Source: Paralichthys olivaceus (taxonomy: Eukaryota; Chordata; Actinopteri; Pleuronectiformes; Paralichthyidae). From it: a stretch of DNA of 64,000 nt. Made by a program: the position numbers and the translations under genes. The stretch spans positions 24,825,458-24,889,457 of the forward strand of contig NC_091096.1 in assembly GCF_024713975.1 (NCBI RefSeq), read 5' to 3'. Shown piece by piece: positions 24,520-35,003 of the stretch. Under the pieces are notes generated by a model. The model worked only from the letters and a program-made list of their open reading frames with translations, was not told the origin of the DNA and did not search any database. Numbering within the stretch: the first letter of the stretch is position 1; every line of letters starts with the position of its first letter.

Positions 24520-25225
24520 ATATACCTCTGATCTAAAGTGCAGCTCAGAGATGGTAGAGTCATCGTTTGGTCATTGTGGCAGATTAATTTGTTGAGAAAC
24601 TGACAACATGTACATTTTACTGTTCGCTTTGAAATACACTGCTCTTAGATATGTGATGACTTTGTTTCAGTTAATTCTTCTCTACTAACACCCACTTGGA
24701 AGGTAGTGGCCTTGCTCCCCACCAGTTAGTGGGTTGTTGGGGTTCTCTGAGTCAAGGTGTGAATAGCTGTGGAAACCTGTAATTTGTAGAGCCATCCTGA
24801 TATTGTTTGAGCCATTAAGGTCACTGGTTGGTTTGTTGGTGAGGAGTTAATCAAAAAAACGCATGGAGAGACATTTAGCAAACTCTGTGGGAATAGTACT
24901 TATGATTGAATTCACTGGGAACATTACTTGGGATTGTATATCCAGTTGATTCACTTTTGAACTAGTTCATCTAAACTCAAGGTCAATCAATCATTCGGAT
25001 TTATTAAAACAGTCCATATTCACAAATCACAGTTAATCTCATAGGGTTTAACAAGGTGACACATCCGGTGCCCTAAGGTACATGTGACCACTTTGTTTCA
25101 GCTCATTCTTCTCTACTGACACCGAACTTAAAAGGTGGCTCCATCATACTGCACTTCCACTTTTATTTACCCTGTGTAAAATGAACAACGGAAAAATACA
25201 TTGAGTGGATCCTCACCCTTCATGC

Positions 25226-25299
25226 GGCCGGTTAGCTCAGTTGGTCAGAGCGTGGTGCTAATAACGCCAAGGTCATGGGTTCAACCCCCATACTGGCCA
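25226..25299 (+). tRNA. tRNA-Ile (AAT), unit 7
   Basis: Standard body with close TTTT. It is the first unit of the 2,465-bp dimer, and its partner is the gene at 27691. Confidence 0.95.
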
Positions 25300-25679
25300 G
25301 TATTTTGTCAGAGATGCGATGCCATCATTTATAGAACAATGTCAACCATGACAGCTCAAATTAAAGCTCAGAACAATTGAGATGCTAGTTTCAACCACAA
25401 ATGGCCTTGAACCCCTAAGATATGGAATAGAAAAGCCATTTCATACTCTCAGATTGGTCTTGGTCAATTATTTTTTACTGTCTACAAAGTAACTCAAATA
25501 AGTACAGACACGTTTTTACCAACCTTGCTGGGAATTTCACATGGGATAAAGGACATGACCGGTTAGAGCACCTAGGTAAAATTTAAACACCATACTGGAA
25601 GAATTGTACACAACATCTATCATTTCAGTTATTACTGGCAGCACTACAGCATTGATATTTGTGTAAATTTAGTGCTATT

Positions 25680-25752
25680 CAACCACATAGGGACTCAAAC
25701 CCTTAAACTTCTGATCCAAAGTCAGACACCTTGTCCATTAGGCCACATGGTC
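25680..25752 (-). pseudogene. tRNA-Arg-like pseudogene, unit 7
   Basis: 73 nt with TTG anticodon and TTTGA T loop; flank GCTATTCAACC. Confidence 0.8.
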
Positions 25753-26458
25753 ATATACCTCTGATCTAAAGTGCAGCTCAGAGATGGTAGAGTCATCGTT
25801 TGGTCATTGTGGCAGATTAATTTGTTGAGAAACTGACAACATGTACATTTTACTGTTCGCTTTGAAATACACTGCTCTTAGATATGTGATGACTTTGTTT
25901 CAGTTAATTCTTCTCTACTAACACCCACTTGGAAGGTAGTGGCCTTGCTCCCCACCAGTTAGTGGGTTGTTGGGGTTCTCTGAGTCAAGGTGTGAATAGC
26001 TGTGGAAACCTGTAATTTGTAGAGCCATCCTGATATTGTTTGAGCCATTAATGTCACTGGTTGGTTTGTTGGTGAGGAGTTAATCAAAAAAACGCATGGA
26101 GAGACATTTAGCAAACTCTGTGGGAATAGTACTTATGATTGAATTCACTGGGAACATTACATGGGATTGTATATCCAGTTGATTCACTTTTGAACTAGTT
26201 CATCTAAACTCAAGGTCAATCAATCATTCGAAATTATTAAAATAGTCCATATTCACAAATCACAGTTAATCTCATAGGGTTTAACAAGGTGACACATCTG
26301 GTGCCCTAAGGTACATGTGACCACTTTGTTTCAGCTCATTCTTCTCTACTGACACCAAACTTAAAAGGTGGCTCCATCATACTGCACTTCCACTTTTATT
26401 TACCCTGTGTAAAATGAACAACGGAAAAATACATTGAGTGGATCCTCACCCTTCGTGC

Positions 26459-26532
26459 GGCCGGTTAGCTCAGTTGGTCAGAGCGTGGTGCTAATAACGC
26501 CAAGGTCATGGGTTCAACCCCCATACTGGCCA
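26459..26532 (+). tRNA. tRNA-Ile (AAT), unit 8
   Basis: Standard body with close TTTT; its upstream flank TTCGTGC is shared only with unit 10. Confidence 0.95.
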
Positions 26533-26911
26533 GTATTTTGTCAGAGATGCGATGCCATCATTTATAGAACAATGTCAACCATGACAGCTCAAATTAAAGC
26601 TCAGAACAATTGAGATGCTAGTTTCAACCACAAAGGGTCTTGAACCCCTAAGATATGGAATAGAAAAGCCATTTCATACTCTCAGATTGGTCTTGGTCAA
26701 TTATTTTTTACTGTGTCTACAAAGTAACTCAAATAAGTACAGACACGTTTTTACCAACCTTGCTGGGAATTTCACATGGGATAAAGGACATGACCAGTTA
26801 GAGCACCTAGGTAAAATTTAAACACCATATTGGAAGAATTGTACACATCTATCATTTCAGTTATTACTGGCAGCACTACAGCATTGATATTTGTGTAAAT
26901 ATAGTGCTATT

Positions 26912-26984
26912 CAACCTCATAGGGACTCAAACCCTTAAACTTCTGATCCAAAGTCAGACACCTTGTCCATTAGGCCACATGGTC
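26912..26984 (-). pseudogene. tRNA-Arg-like pseudogene, unit 8
   Basis: 73 nt. It carries an extra change near its 3' end (CAACCTCATAGG on plus) that is shared only with unit 10. Confidence 0.8.
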
Positions 26985-27690
26985 ATATACCGCTGATCTA
27001 AAGTGCAGCTCAGAGATGGTAGAGTCATCGTTTGGTCATTGTGGCAGATTAATTTGTTGAGAAACTGACAACATGTACATTTTACTGTTCGCTTTGAAAT
27101 ACACTGCTCTTAGATATGTGATGACTTTGTTTCAGTTAATTCTTCTCTACTAACACCCACTTGGAAGGTAGTGGCCTTGCTCCCCACCAGTTAGTGGGTT
27201 GTTGGGGTTCTCTGAGTCAAGGTGTGAATAGCTGTGGAAACCTGTAATTTGTAGAGCCATCCTGATATTGTTTGAGCCATTAAGGTCACTGGTTGGTTTG
27301 TTGGTGAGGAGTTAATCAAAAAAACGCATGGAGAGACATTTAGCAAACTCTGTGGGAATAGTACTTATGATTGAATTCACTGGGAACATTACTTGGGATT
27401 GTATATCCAGTTGATTCACTTTTGAACTAGTTCATCTAAACTCAAGGTCAATCAATCATTCGGATTTATTAAAACAGTCCATATTCACAAATCACAGTTA
27501 ATCTCATAGGGTTTAACAAGGTGACACATCCGGTGCCCTAAGGTACATGTGACCACTTTGTTTCAGCTCATTCTTCTCTACTGACACCGAACTTAAAAGG
27601 TGGCTCCATCATACTGCACTTCCACTTTTATTTACCCTGTGTAAAATGAACAACGGAAAAATACATTGAGTGGATCCTCACCCTTCATGC

Positions 27691-27764
27691 GGCCGGTTAG
27701 CTCAGTTGGTCAGAGCGTGGTGCTAATAACGCCAAGGTCATGGGTTCAACCCCCATACTGGCCA
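27691..27764 (+). tRNA. tRNA-Ile (AAT), unit 9
   Basis: Standard body with close TTTT, exactly 2,465 bp after the unit 7 gene. Confidence 0.95.
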
Positions 27765-28144
27765 GTATTTTGTCAGAGATGCGATGCCATCATTTATAGA
27801 ACAATGTCAACCATGACAGCTCAAATTAAAGCTCAGAACAATTGAGATGCTAGTTTCAACCACAAATGGCCTTGAACCCCTAAGATATGGAATAGAAAAG
27901 CCATTTCATACTCTCAGATTGGTCTTGGTCAATTATTTTTTACTGTCTACAAAGTAACTCAAATAAGTACAGACACGTTTTTACCAACCTTGCTGGGAAT
28001 TTCACATGGGATAAAGGACATGACCGGTTAGAGCACCTAGGTAAAATTTAAACACCATACTGGAAGAATTGTACACAACATCTATCATTTCAGTTATTAC
28101 TGGCAGCACTACAGCATTGATATTTGTGTAAATTTAGTGCTATT

Positions 28145-28217
28145 CAACCACATAGGGACTCAAACCCTTAAACTTCTGATCCAAAGTCAGACACCTTGTC
28201 CATTAGGCCACATGGTC
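28145..28217 (-). pseudogene. tRNA-Arg-like pseudogene, unit 9
   Basis: 73 nt, matching unit 7 at every position I compared. Confidence 0.8.
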
Positions 28218-28923
28218 ATATACCTCTGATCTAAAGTGCAGCTCAGAGATGGTAGAGTCATCGTTTGGTCATTGTGGCAGATTAATTTGTTGAGAAACTG
28301 ACAACATGTACATTTTACTGTTCGCTTTGAAATACACTGCTCTTAGATATGTGATGACTTTGTTTCAGTTAATTCTTCTCTACTAACACCCACTTGGAAG
28401 GTAGTGGCCTTGCTCCCCACCAGTTAGTGGGTTGTTGGGGTTCTCTGAGTCAAGGTGTGAATAGCTGTGGAAACCTGTAATTTGTAGAGCCATCCTGATA
28501 TTGTTTGAGCCATTAATGTCACTGGTTGGTTTGTTGGTGAGGAGTTAATCAAAAAAACGCATGGAGAGACATTTAGCAAACTCTGTGGGAATAGTACTTA
28601 TGATTGAATTCACTGGGAACATTACATGGGATTGTATATCCAGTTGATTCACTTTTGAACTAGTTCATCTAAACTCAAGGTCAATCAATCATTCGAAATT
28701 ATTAAAATAGTCCATATTCACAAATCACAGTTAATCTCATAGGGTTTAACAAGGTGACACATCTGGTGCCCTAAGGTACATGTGACCACTTTGTTTCAGC
28801 TCATTCTTCTCTACTGACACCAAACTTAAAAGGTGGCTCCATCATACTGCACTTCCACTTTTATTTACCCTGTGTAAAATGAACAACGGAAAAATACATT
28901 GAGTGGATCCTCACCCTTCGTGC

Positions 28924-28997
28924 GGCCGGTTAGCTCAGTTGGTCAGAGCGTGGTGCTAATAACGCCAAGGTCATGGGTTCAACCCCCATACTGGCCA
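28924..28997 (+). tRNA. tRNA-Ile (AAT), unit 10
   Basis: Standard body with close TTTT; last Ile gene of the array, 2,465 bp after the unit 8 gene. Confidence 0.95.
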
Positions 28998-29376
28998 GTA
29001 TTTTGTCAGAGATGCGATGCCATCATTTATAGAACAATGTCAACCATGACAGCTCAAATTAAAGCTCAGAACAATTGAGATGCTAGTTTCAACCACAAAG
29101 GGTCTTGAACCCCTAAGATATGGAATAGAAAAGCCATTTCATACTCTCAGATTGGTCTTGGTCAATTATTTTTTACTGTGTCTACAAAGTAACTCAAATA
29201 AGTACAGACACGTTTTTACCAACCTTGCTGGGAATTTCACATGGGATAAAGGACATGACCAGTTAGAGCACCTAGGTAAAATTTAAACACCATATTGGAA
29301 GAATTGTACACATCTATCATTTCAGTTATTACTGGCAGCACTACAGCATTGATATTTGTGTAAATATAGTGCTATT

Positions 29377-29449
29377 CAACCTCATAGGGACTCAAACCCT
29401 TAAACTTCTGATCCAAAGTCAGACACCTTGTCCATTAGGCCACATGGTC
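29377..29449 (-). pseudogene. tRNA-Arg-like pseudogene, unit 10
   Basis: 73 nt, with the CAACCTCATAGG variant shared with unit 8. Confidence 0.8.
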
Positions 29450-29815
29450 ATATACCGCTGATCTAAAGTGCAGCTCAGAGATGGTAGAGTCATCGTTTGG
29501 TCATTGTGGCAGATTAATTTGTTGAGAAACTGACAACATGTACATTTTACTGTTCGCTTTGAAATACACTGCTCTTAGATATGTGATGACTTTGTTTCAG
29601 TTAATTCTTCTCTACTAACACCCACTTGGAAGGTAGTGGCCTTGCTCCCCACCAGTTAGTGGGTTGTTGGGGTTCTCTGAGTCAAGGTGTGAATAGCTGT
29701 GGAAACCTGTAATTTGTAGAGCCATCCTGATATTGTTTGAGCCATTAAGGTCACTGGTTGGTTTGTTGGTGAGGAGTTAATCAAAAAACGCATGGAGAGA
29801 CATTCAGCAAAGGAG

Positions 29816-30375
29816 GACCTTGAAGCAGGTAGAAGAGGAGCACCTGGAAAGAATACACCCTAATACAAAAAGACATAATCCGATTGCTATTCCATCTGAT
29901 ATCCCACACATTGAGCAGCCAGAACACTAAATGGATGTGAGCACTCTGAAATGGACAGAAGCGTCATCAGCCCCTGGCCCGAATGGTGTCCCATACAGGG
30001 TATCCAAGAATGCTCCAGATGTTCTACGCTTCTTGTGGAAATTAATGTGGCTCGGGTGAAGCAAACAATACCCAAAGCTTGGCACAGAGCTGGAAGAGTA
30101 CTGGTACCAAAAGAGGAGGAATCCTCAAACATTCGCCAATTTCGGCCTGTCAGTCTCCTCAATATAGAAGGCAAGGTCTCCTTTAGCTTCATAGCCCAAA
30201 AGCTGACGAACCATCTCGTAAAAAACAAGCTGGTGGATACAACAGTCCAAAACACTGGAATTCCAGGGTTCTCTGGAGGTTTAGAACACACTAGCATGAT
30301 CTGGCACCAAATCAAATCTGCCAAGAGTGAGAAGAGAGATCTACGTGTCATCTTCCTTGATTTCACTAATGCATT
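29816..30375 (+). mobile_element. LINE reverse-transcriptase fragment at the array's right edge
   Basis: Reads as the start and middle of a non-LTR reverse transcriptase: EEHLERIHPN, then APGPNGVPYRV, then, after a shift of frame near 30050, RQFRPVSLLNIEGK, GIPGFSGGLEHTS and VIFLDFTNA. Sequence homology stops before the FADD-type catalytic motif. It starts directly at the broken end of tRNA unit 10 and ends directly at the next repeat, so it is truncated on both sides. The clade was not determined. Confidence 0.7.
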
Positions 30376-31150
30376 GTTGTGCACAAACGTTCAAATTTTT
30401 CGTGAACGATGAACTGAATGAATCATTTTTCATATGATAAACATAATCATGGCATTCACTCCAGAGAGAGACAGCACACACACACACACACACAGGCCCA
30501 GGGACTCTGCGCCTACTCACTCGCTCAGATTGACACACAGTGAGATCAGAGCTTGGTCATGTGAAGCAGCTGGTAAGTGACTTTGTTGAAGAACAATGGA
30601 AACAAACAGCGAAAACACAGAGTTTCTCTCCAATTGCAGCTGCTAAAGTATCAAAGCAGAAGCTGCAGTAATTTTATACCGAGCTGGAGTTTCTGTTTCC
30701 TCCTCCACTCTGACCTGCTCTCACTATAACTAATAAACACTCATCACAAGTTATCAGGATCTGATCAGTACATGAAGTATACTTCGCTCCAGAGTTTATG
30801 AGGCTCATTTAAACATTATGAAAAATGACTCGTCAACATGTGCTCAGTACAACATGAAACATGACATTAAGAGCCTGTGTGAAAAGGAGCGACACGCAGA
30901 CATGATCTGACACCATTGATTAATAACTAAATACATGATCGTAAGTTTGTCAACATATCATCCCAATAAAAAAATGGAAGAAATAAATGTGAACTAGTTT
31001 TATGGTCAGTACCACATAATTTCCTCTGGGCCACTTTCAAGATCTTCAAAGTACCAGAGCCCATCACAAACCATGATTAAAAATGCTAAAAAGGAACTCT
31101 ATATACAAAATATGAACAGTAGATTTTATTCAAGATATTTAAAAGCTAAT
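30376..31150. repeat. Dispersed repeats including copy B
   Basis: 30376-30650 is non-coding, with a (CA)8-type tract at about 30476-30494. 30660-30985 is the second copy of the repeat at 6870-7130, with an internal block of about 110 bp absent from copy A. The class is unknown. Confidence 0.5.
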
Positions 31151-31554
31151 TGTGAGAATTAAAAAAAGGTTGAAGCGCGAGAAAACATTGTGTGGAGATC
31201 AAGTTGAATGTGAGAGTAACAGTCTGGCGTCGACAGGAAGTGAACAGACGGACAGTGTAGAAAGCAGATGTAAGTCACACTACATCGTGCAAGAAGGGAA
31301 TTCAACAATGAACATGTTGATTGCTCCGACTGCTAAATCATACCAGGCTGCAACTCCTTATCAAAGGATAATTCAAAGCTTTGATTTTCTCCCTCATAGA
31401 AAAGGAATGTCATTTGATCTTGTCTGTGATCCTTCCATGTCTATGACACTGGTTCAGTCTCTTTTGCAACATTGTTTCTCACAGTGGACCCTTTGCAAAG
31501 CTGTGACAAAAACTCTCAGAAGACATACTTGATTTCATGGTCTTTATTTTTCAG
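31151..31554. other. Upstream region of lrrc18, possible spurious frame
   Basis: A 126-codon frame runs on plus from 31152 to 31532, but I recognise no domain and see no supporting splice structure. The segment ends in a good acceptor (TTTTTCAG at 31554) that opens the lrrc18 exon, so at least its right edge is intron or upstream sequence. Confidence 0.35.
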
Positions 31555-31610
31555 GTTTGCACCATAACAGAAATGCTGCATTACTGATCTCAAAAGACAA
31601 AATATGTAGC

Positions 31611-32363
31611 ATGCCCAAAAGGAAGGAAGTTAAAGGGACTAAGATCACTCTCAAGATCGCCAGAAAAGCAATACGGATGACACCAGATGGACATCGCAGA
31701 CTGACCCTTAGCAACATGGGTATAACCAATTTCCCAAAGTGTCTTCTCAAGCTGACCGACTTTGATGCATTGGACCTCAGTCGCAACCTGATTAGGAAAC
31801 TGCCGCTCAGCTTTGGGAATTTCTCATCACTTAAATGGCTTGATCTGCACAGCAACAAACTAGAGTCTGTGCCAGAGTCAATCAGCAACCTGGTGGCGCT
31901 GACCCACCTCAACCTCTCTAACAATTTCCTAACCTCGGCAGGTTTACCCCCCACTCTGGGTTCTCTCACCAGTCTGACGTGTCTCAATCTGGGTATGAAC
32001 AAGCTGGACAACCTCCCTCCCACTATGGTGGCTCTAGACAGTCTCCAAGAGTTTGGCCTGTTTGATAACCTCTTCCTCAACGTACCAGACTTTCTGCATG
32101 TTCTAAAAAACCTCACCAAATTGAACATGAAACGAAATCCTCTATTGTGTGTTCAGGAGGATGATAAGGAGTTGCTACAGAAAAAATCTAAACCAGAGGT
32201 TCGTAGACCATGCTTTAAAATATATAAAGAGCAGCAGAAAAAGCTTACAGGAGGAGAAAGAAGCGATATGATTGGGGAGAAAAGGATAAGGACTTATGCA
32301 GGACTGATGGTGCCAAACTCACTAGCTGCACTCAATCAGGATTCGTGGAGAATCAGACATTGA
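31611..32363 (+). CDS. lrrc18: Leucine-rich repeat-containing protein 18, single coding exon
   Basis: A small, mainly leucine-rich-repeat protein expressed in testis in mammals; biochemical role not well defined. The frame codes 250 aa (human LRRC18 is 261). About residues 25-175 form LRRs of 22-24 residues with LDLS, LDLH, LNLS and LNLG cores. LRRC18 hallmarks are the basic N-terminus (MPKRKEVKGTKITLK), LSNMGITNFPKC, DLSRNLIRKLP, LKWLDLHSNK and the C-terminal VPNSLAALNQDSW. The start at 31611 is chosen because the family begins with a short Lys-rich leader; an in-frame ATG at 31557 would add 18 unsupported residues at the splice acceptor. A polyadenylation signal AATAAA lies at 32756-32761. 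In human the gene sits inside a WDFY4 intron; no such exons were seen here. Confidence 0.9.
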   Translation: MPKRKEVKGTKITLKIARKAIRMTPDGHRRLTLSNMGITNFPKCLLKLTDFDALDLSRNLIRKLPLSFGNFSSLKWLDLHSNKLESVPESISNLVALTHLNLSNNFLTSAGLPPTLGSLTSLTCLNLGMNKLDNLPPTMVALDSLQEFGLFDNLFLNVPDFLHVLKNLTKLNMKRNPLLCVQEDDKELLQKKSKPEVRRPCFKIYKEQQKKLTGGERSDMIGEKRIRTYAGLMVPNSLAALNQDSWRIRH

Positions 32364-33050
32364 GCAAGAGACAATCAAAGAACCCAAAAATGTGTTGGAA
32401 TTAAGAATCTGAACAGATGTCATTTTAGGTTTAGAATTGTTTAGAATTATTTGTCCATAATATTTAACTAGCTGGGGCAGAGTGCAACAGACTGTTGTGT
32501 TTGGGAAGTGCGAGAGCTTGGCGAAGGTCAAAGCCTTCACTCCCTAGACATCACAGATATGAGACTGCGTACGCAGGCAATACTGTCTCTCTAACTAGAA
32601 AATACATTTGATTGTTTAGGAACAAGCTCACCCAGAGATTAAATGATTTGTTGGGGTTTAAAATGTGACTGAAGGAAAGCAGACTTCAGAATATGAGAGA
32701 GCATCATGCACAGATGTTGTATGGATGAATGCTGAATTCTCCTTGGTCAAACGTCAATAAATATTTCAGCTTAAGTTGTCAAAGGGCTCCTGAACCCTTT
32801 CTTCACTGATGAGTTGACCATTGATCAGCAGATTTTACACAACACTCAGTAAGAACTTTAAATTAATTTGTGCTAAATACACAACATTTACATATAAAAA
32901 AAAAAGATCCACAGGAGAGTAGAGAGTGCATACCTTATTTACGCTAAAACAGTATTCAAAGTATTACTTGAGATATTTCTCACTGTCTCCCCTACTATCA
33001 AGTACAAAATAGCTTAATCTCAGTACTTACACATAACACACAGTAGGCAT
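32364..33050 (+). other. 3' UTR of lrrc18 and flank
   Basis: The sequence to 32761 is the probable 3' UTR. The rest is AT-rich with nothing recognisable. Confidence 0.5.
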
Positions 33051-34145
33051 ATTGGATCTCAAGCAGTCCTGTCTATGTCCTGTACATATGGCAGAATTGA
33101 ATATAAAGTTGACTTTGACACAATCCATAATCCACCATCACAACTATCCATGATCAGGATCCACCATCACGATCTCTGATTCACCATCCACTGTCATGAT
33201 CTATGTTCCATGATCATAATTTACAATCCACCATCACGATCCACGATGTGGCCACAGCAGCGATCTTGGATCTGCAAACAATAAAGCACAAGGACTCCGG
33301 GGAAGAAGTCAAGTCAGTAACATGTATTGATGAGACATTCATTTCTTTCATGTGATAAGGAGGGAGAAGAGGAAAGAGATGCTCCGTATGTCATGTGTCC
33401 CCCATAATTCTAGACCTATAGCCACAGAACTAAGAGCAGGTCCAAGACAAGCCTGACCAGCTCTTACTATAATCTTTATCATAAAAGATAAAGGTTTTAA
33501 GTCTACTCTTAAACATAGAGAGGGTGTTTGCCTCCTGAACTGAAACTGGGAGATGATTCCACAGGAGAGGAGCCTGATAGTTGAAGGCTCTGGCTGCTAC
33601 TCTACTTTTAGAGACTTTAGGGACAACAAGTAAACCTGAATTATGGGAGAACAGTGCTCTAGTAGGGTGATATGATCCTATGAGCTCTTTAAGGTATAAT
33701 GGTGCCATGTTATTAAGGGCTTTGTAGGTGAGGAGAAGAAGTTTTAATTATATTCTAAATTTAACATGAAGCCATTGTATTGAAGGTAATACAGGATAAT
33801 TGTCTATTAGCAATTAACAAGACACGGGCTGCAGCATTTTGGACAAGCTGCAGTCTTTAAAGAATTATTGGTCGAGCCTGATAATACCAAATTATAATAA
33901 TCAAGTCTGGACATAACAAAGGCATTGACAAGTTTCTTTGCATATTTTTGAGACAGGATGTGCCTGATTTTTCAAAAATAACTCCCACATTCCTGACAGG
34001 TTCACTGGAGGCAAGGGCGATGCCATCTAGAGTAGCTCGTTAGATAGGTGTTTAGGGTATTAAAACCGGTGTTGTCTGAGTTTAATAGGAGAAAATTGTG
34101 GGTCATCAAGGTTTTTATGTCCTGAAAACATGCTTGAGGTTTAGT
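33051..34145 (-). mobile_element. L2-like LINE, 3' half
   Basis: A minus-strand non-LTR copy. 33708-33430 reads as the C-terminal end of an L2/Rex1-type reverse transcriptase (APLYLKELIGSY, then SGLLVVPKVSKSR, FNYQAPLLWNHLPVS and FKSRLKTFIF). Upstream (33709-34140) more of the domain is recognisable (KLLLLTYKALNNMAP) but interrupted. 33120-33260 is an irregular repeat of GATCCACCATCAC words that goes with the 3' region. Confidence 0.75.
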
Positions 34146-34620
34146 TGATTGATAACACTGCTCTGATTCGCACAGGGTTTAACTTCCAGCAACATAGTGG
34201 GGAGATATTTTCTATGAAGTGATTATTTACTGTGTCATATTTTGCTCACAAATGGTTCAGATTAGATGTGGGAGAGAGCCTTCGTTTGGTCATTGAGGCA
34301 GAATAATTAGTGAAGAAGTTGACAACATTCCATTTGTACTGGTTTACATAGCTGGTATGGACAATACGTAAGTCTTGTCAAATATATGAAAAGGGGGTGT
34401 TTAAACAAAAAAAAGCAAATACACAAAAAAGTTAGGTGCAAGTACTTTGAGACACACGTATGTCCTTGCTCAACTTCTTTGCTTTACCACAGTCCATGCA
34501 GAAGCGGACCTCTTCTGTTTACTTCGTCCCTCTTGTTTTGTAAAATCTGGATAAATAAAGAAAAAAGCGGAAGTTCACCACCCGCTCGCTCATGACGTAG
34601 GCGCTGCTTGGTCATGTGAC
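34146..34620. other. Intergenic sequence upstream of dph7, no gene seen
   Basis: No convincing gene. The last part is GC-richer and has promoter character: a CATGTGAC/ACGTCAC pair at about 34611-34630, close to the dph7 5' UTR exon. Confidence 0.4.
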
Positions 34621-35003
34621 TCAACGTCACTACTCTCCAGCCCGGAACCAGAGCACCGGGCAGACCGACATGTGAGTTTTGTTGACACTGATGAGCTGCG
34701 TGAATGTTCACGAGTAAAGAAACGTCGATTGGAGTCCAGTGACTCACCGAGTATCTGTTCACACTCTGAAATGTCCGCACATGACAGTTTGCACTGCGTG
34801 AACCTGCAGTGAGGTCATTATAGCCTGCTAGCTAGCTAGCTACCAGACAGTAAGCTCAGTTAGCCATGCTAGCTAGGTGATGTTGCTCCAGGATTACTAC
34901 TTATAGACGGGTGTGGGGTCACTGTTGGTTCTGCAGCTGAGGCGTGTTGTTGCTGCTTTCAGCGAGCGCACCAGCACGGGGATGTTACGCAGAGCAAGCG
35001 GTC

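Larger units (their letters stand above)
24528..29457. repeat. Higher-order duplication: two copies of a 2,465-bp dimer
   Basis: Units 7+8 and 9+10 repeat as a block. Copy 1 is about 24528-26992 and copy 2 about 26993-29457. Unit-specific markers recur at an offset of exactly 2,465: TACTGTCTACAAAG and ACACAACATC (units 7, 9); CATATTGGAAG, AAATATAGTGC and ATACCGCTG (units 8, 10). I found no difference between copies where I compared them. Left of 24528, units 6 and 8 differ (CCTCTG versus CCGCTG). Confidence 0.85.
17258..29815. repeat. Tandem tRNA-Ile/tRNA-Arg array, ten units of about 1.23 kb
   Basis: The tRNA-Ile genes start at 17820, 19087, 20310, 21534, 22764, 23994, 25226, 26459, 27691 and 28924, so successive spacings are 1267, 1223, 1224, 1230, 1230, 1232, 1233, 1232 and 1233 bp. 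Within a unit the order is: tRNA-Ile (+); a 3'-half tRNA-Arg relic (-) about 160 bp on; a collapsed tRNA-Ile relic (+) about 330 bp on; a full-length tRNA-Arg or Arg-like gene (-) about 450 bp on; then two related spacer blocks. Units 2-10 are very alike. Unit 1 is the most different and the only one with an intact-looking tRNA-Arg. Short open frames repeated in every unit are spacer artefacts. The array begins in the middle of a spacer and is cut off at 29815 by a LINE fragment. Confidence 0.95.

Noticed and set aside
19242-29286. Recurrent open frames of 68-90 codons in every array unit
   Set aside because: They lie in spacer and tRNA relics, shift length between units and match no family; they recur only because the DNA repeats.
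19539-29449. Arg-like copies read as tRNA-Gln(TTG) genes
   Set aside because: The body is that of tRNA-Arg, the T loop has lost its invariant C56, and stem pairs are weakened; decay explains the anticodon better than a new isotype.
31152-31532. 126-codon frame upstream of lrrc18
   Set aside because: No recognised domain and no splice support, and LRRC18 proteins do not carry such an N-terminus.
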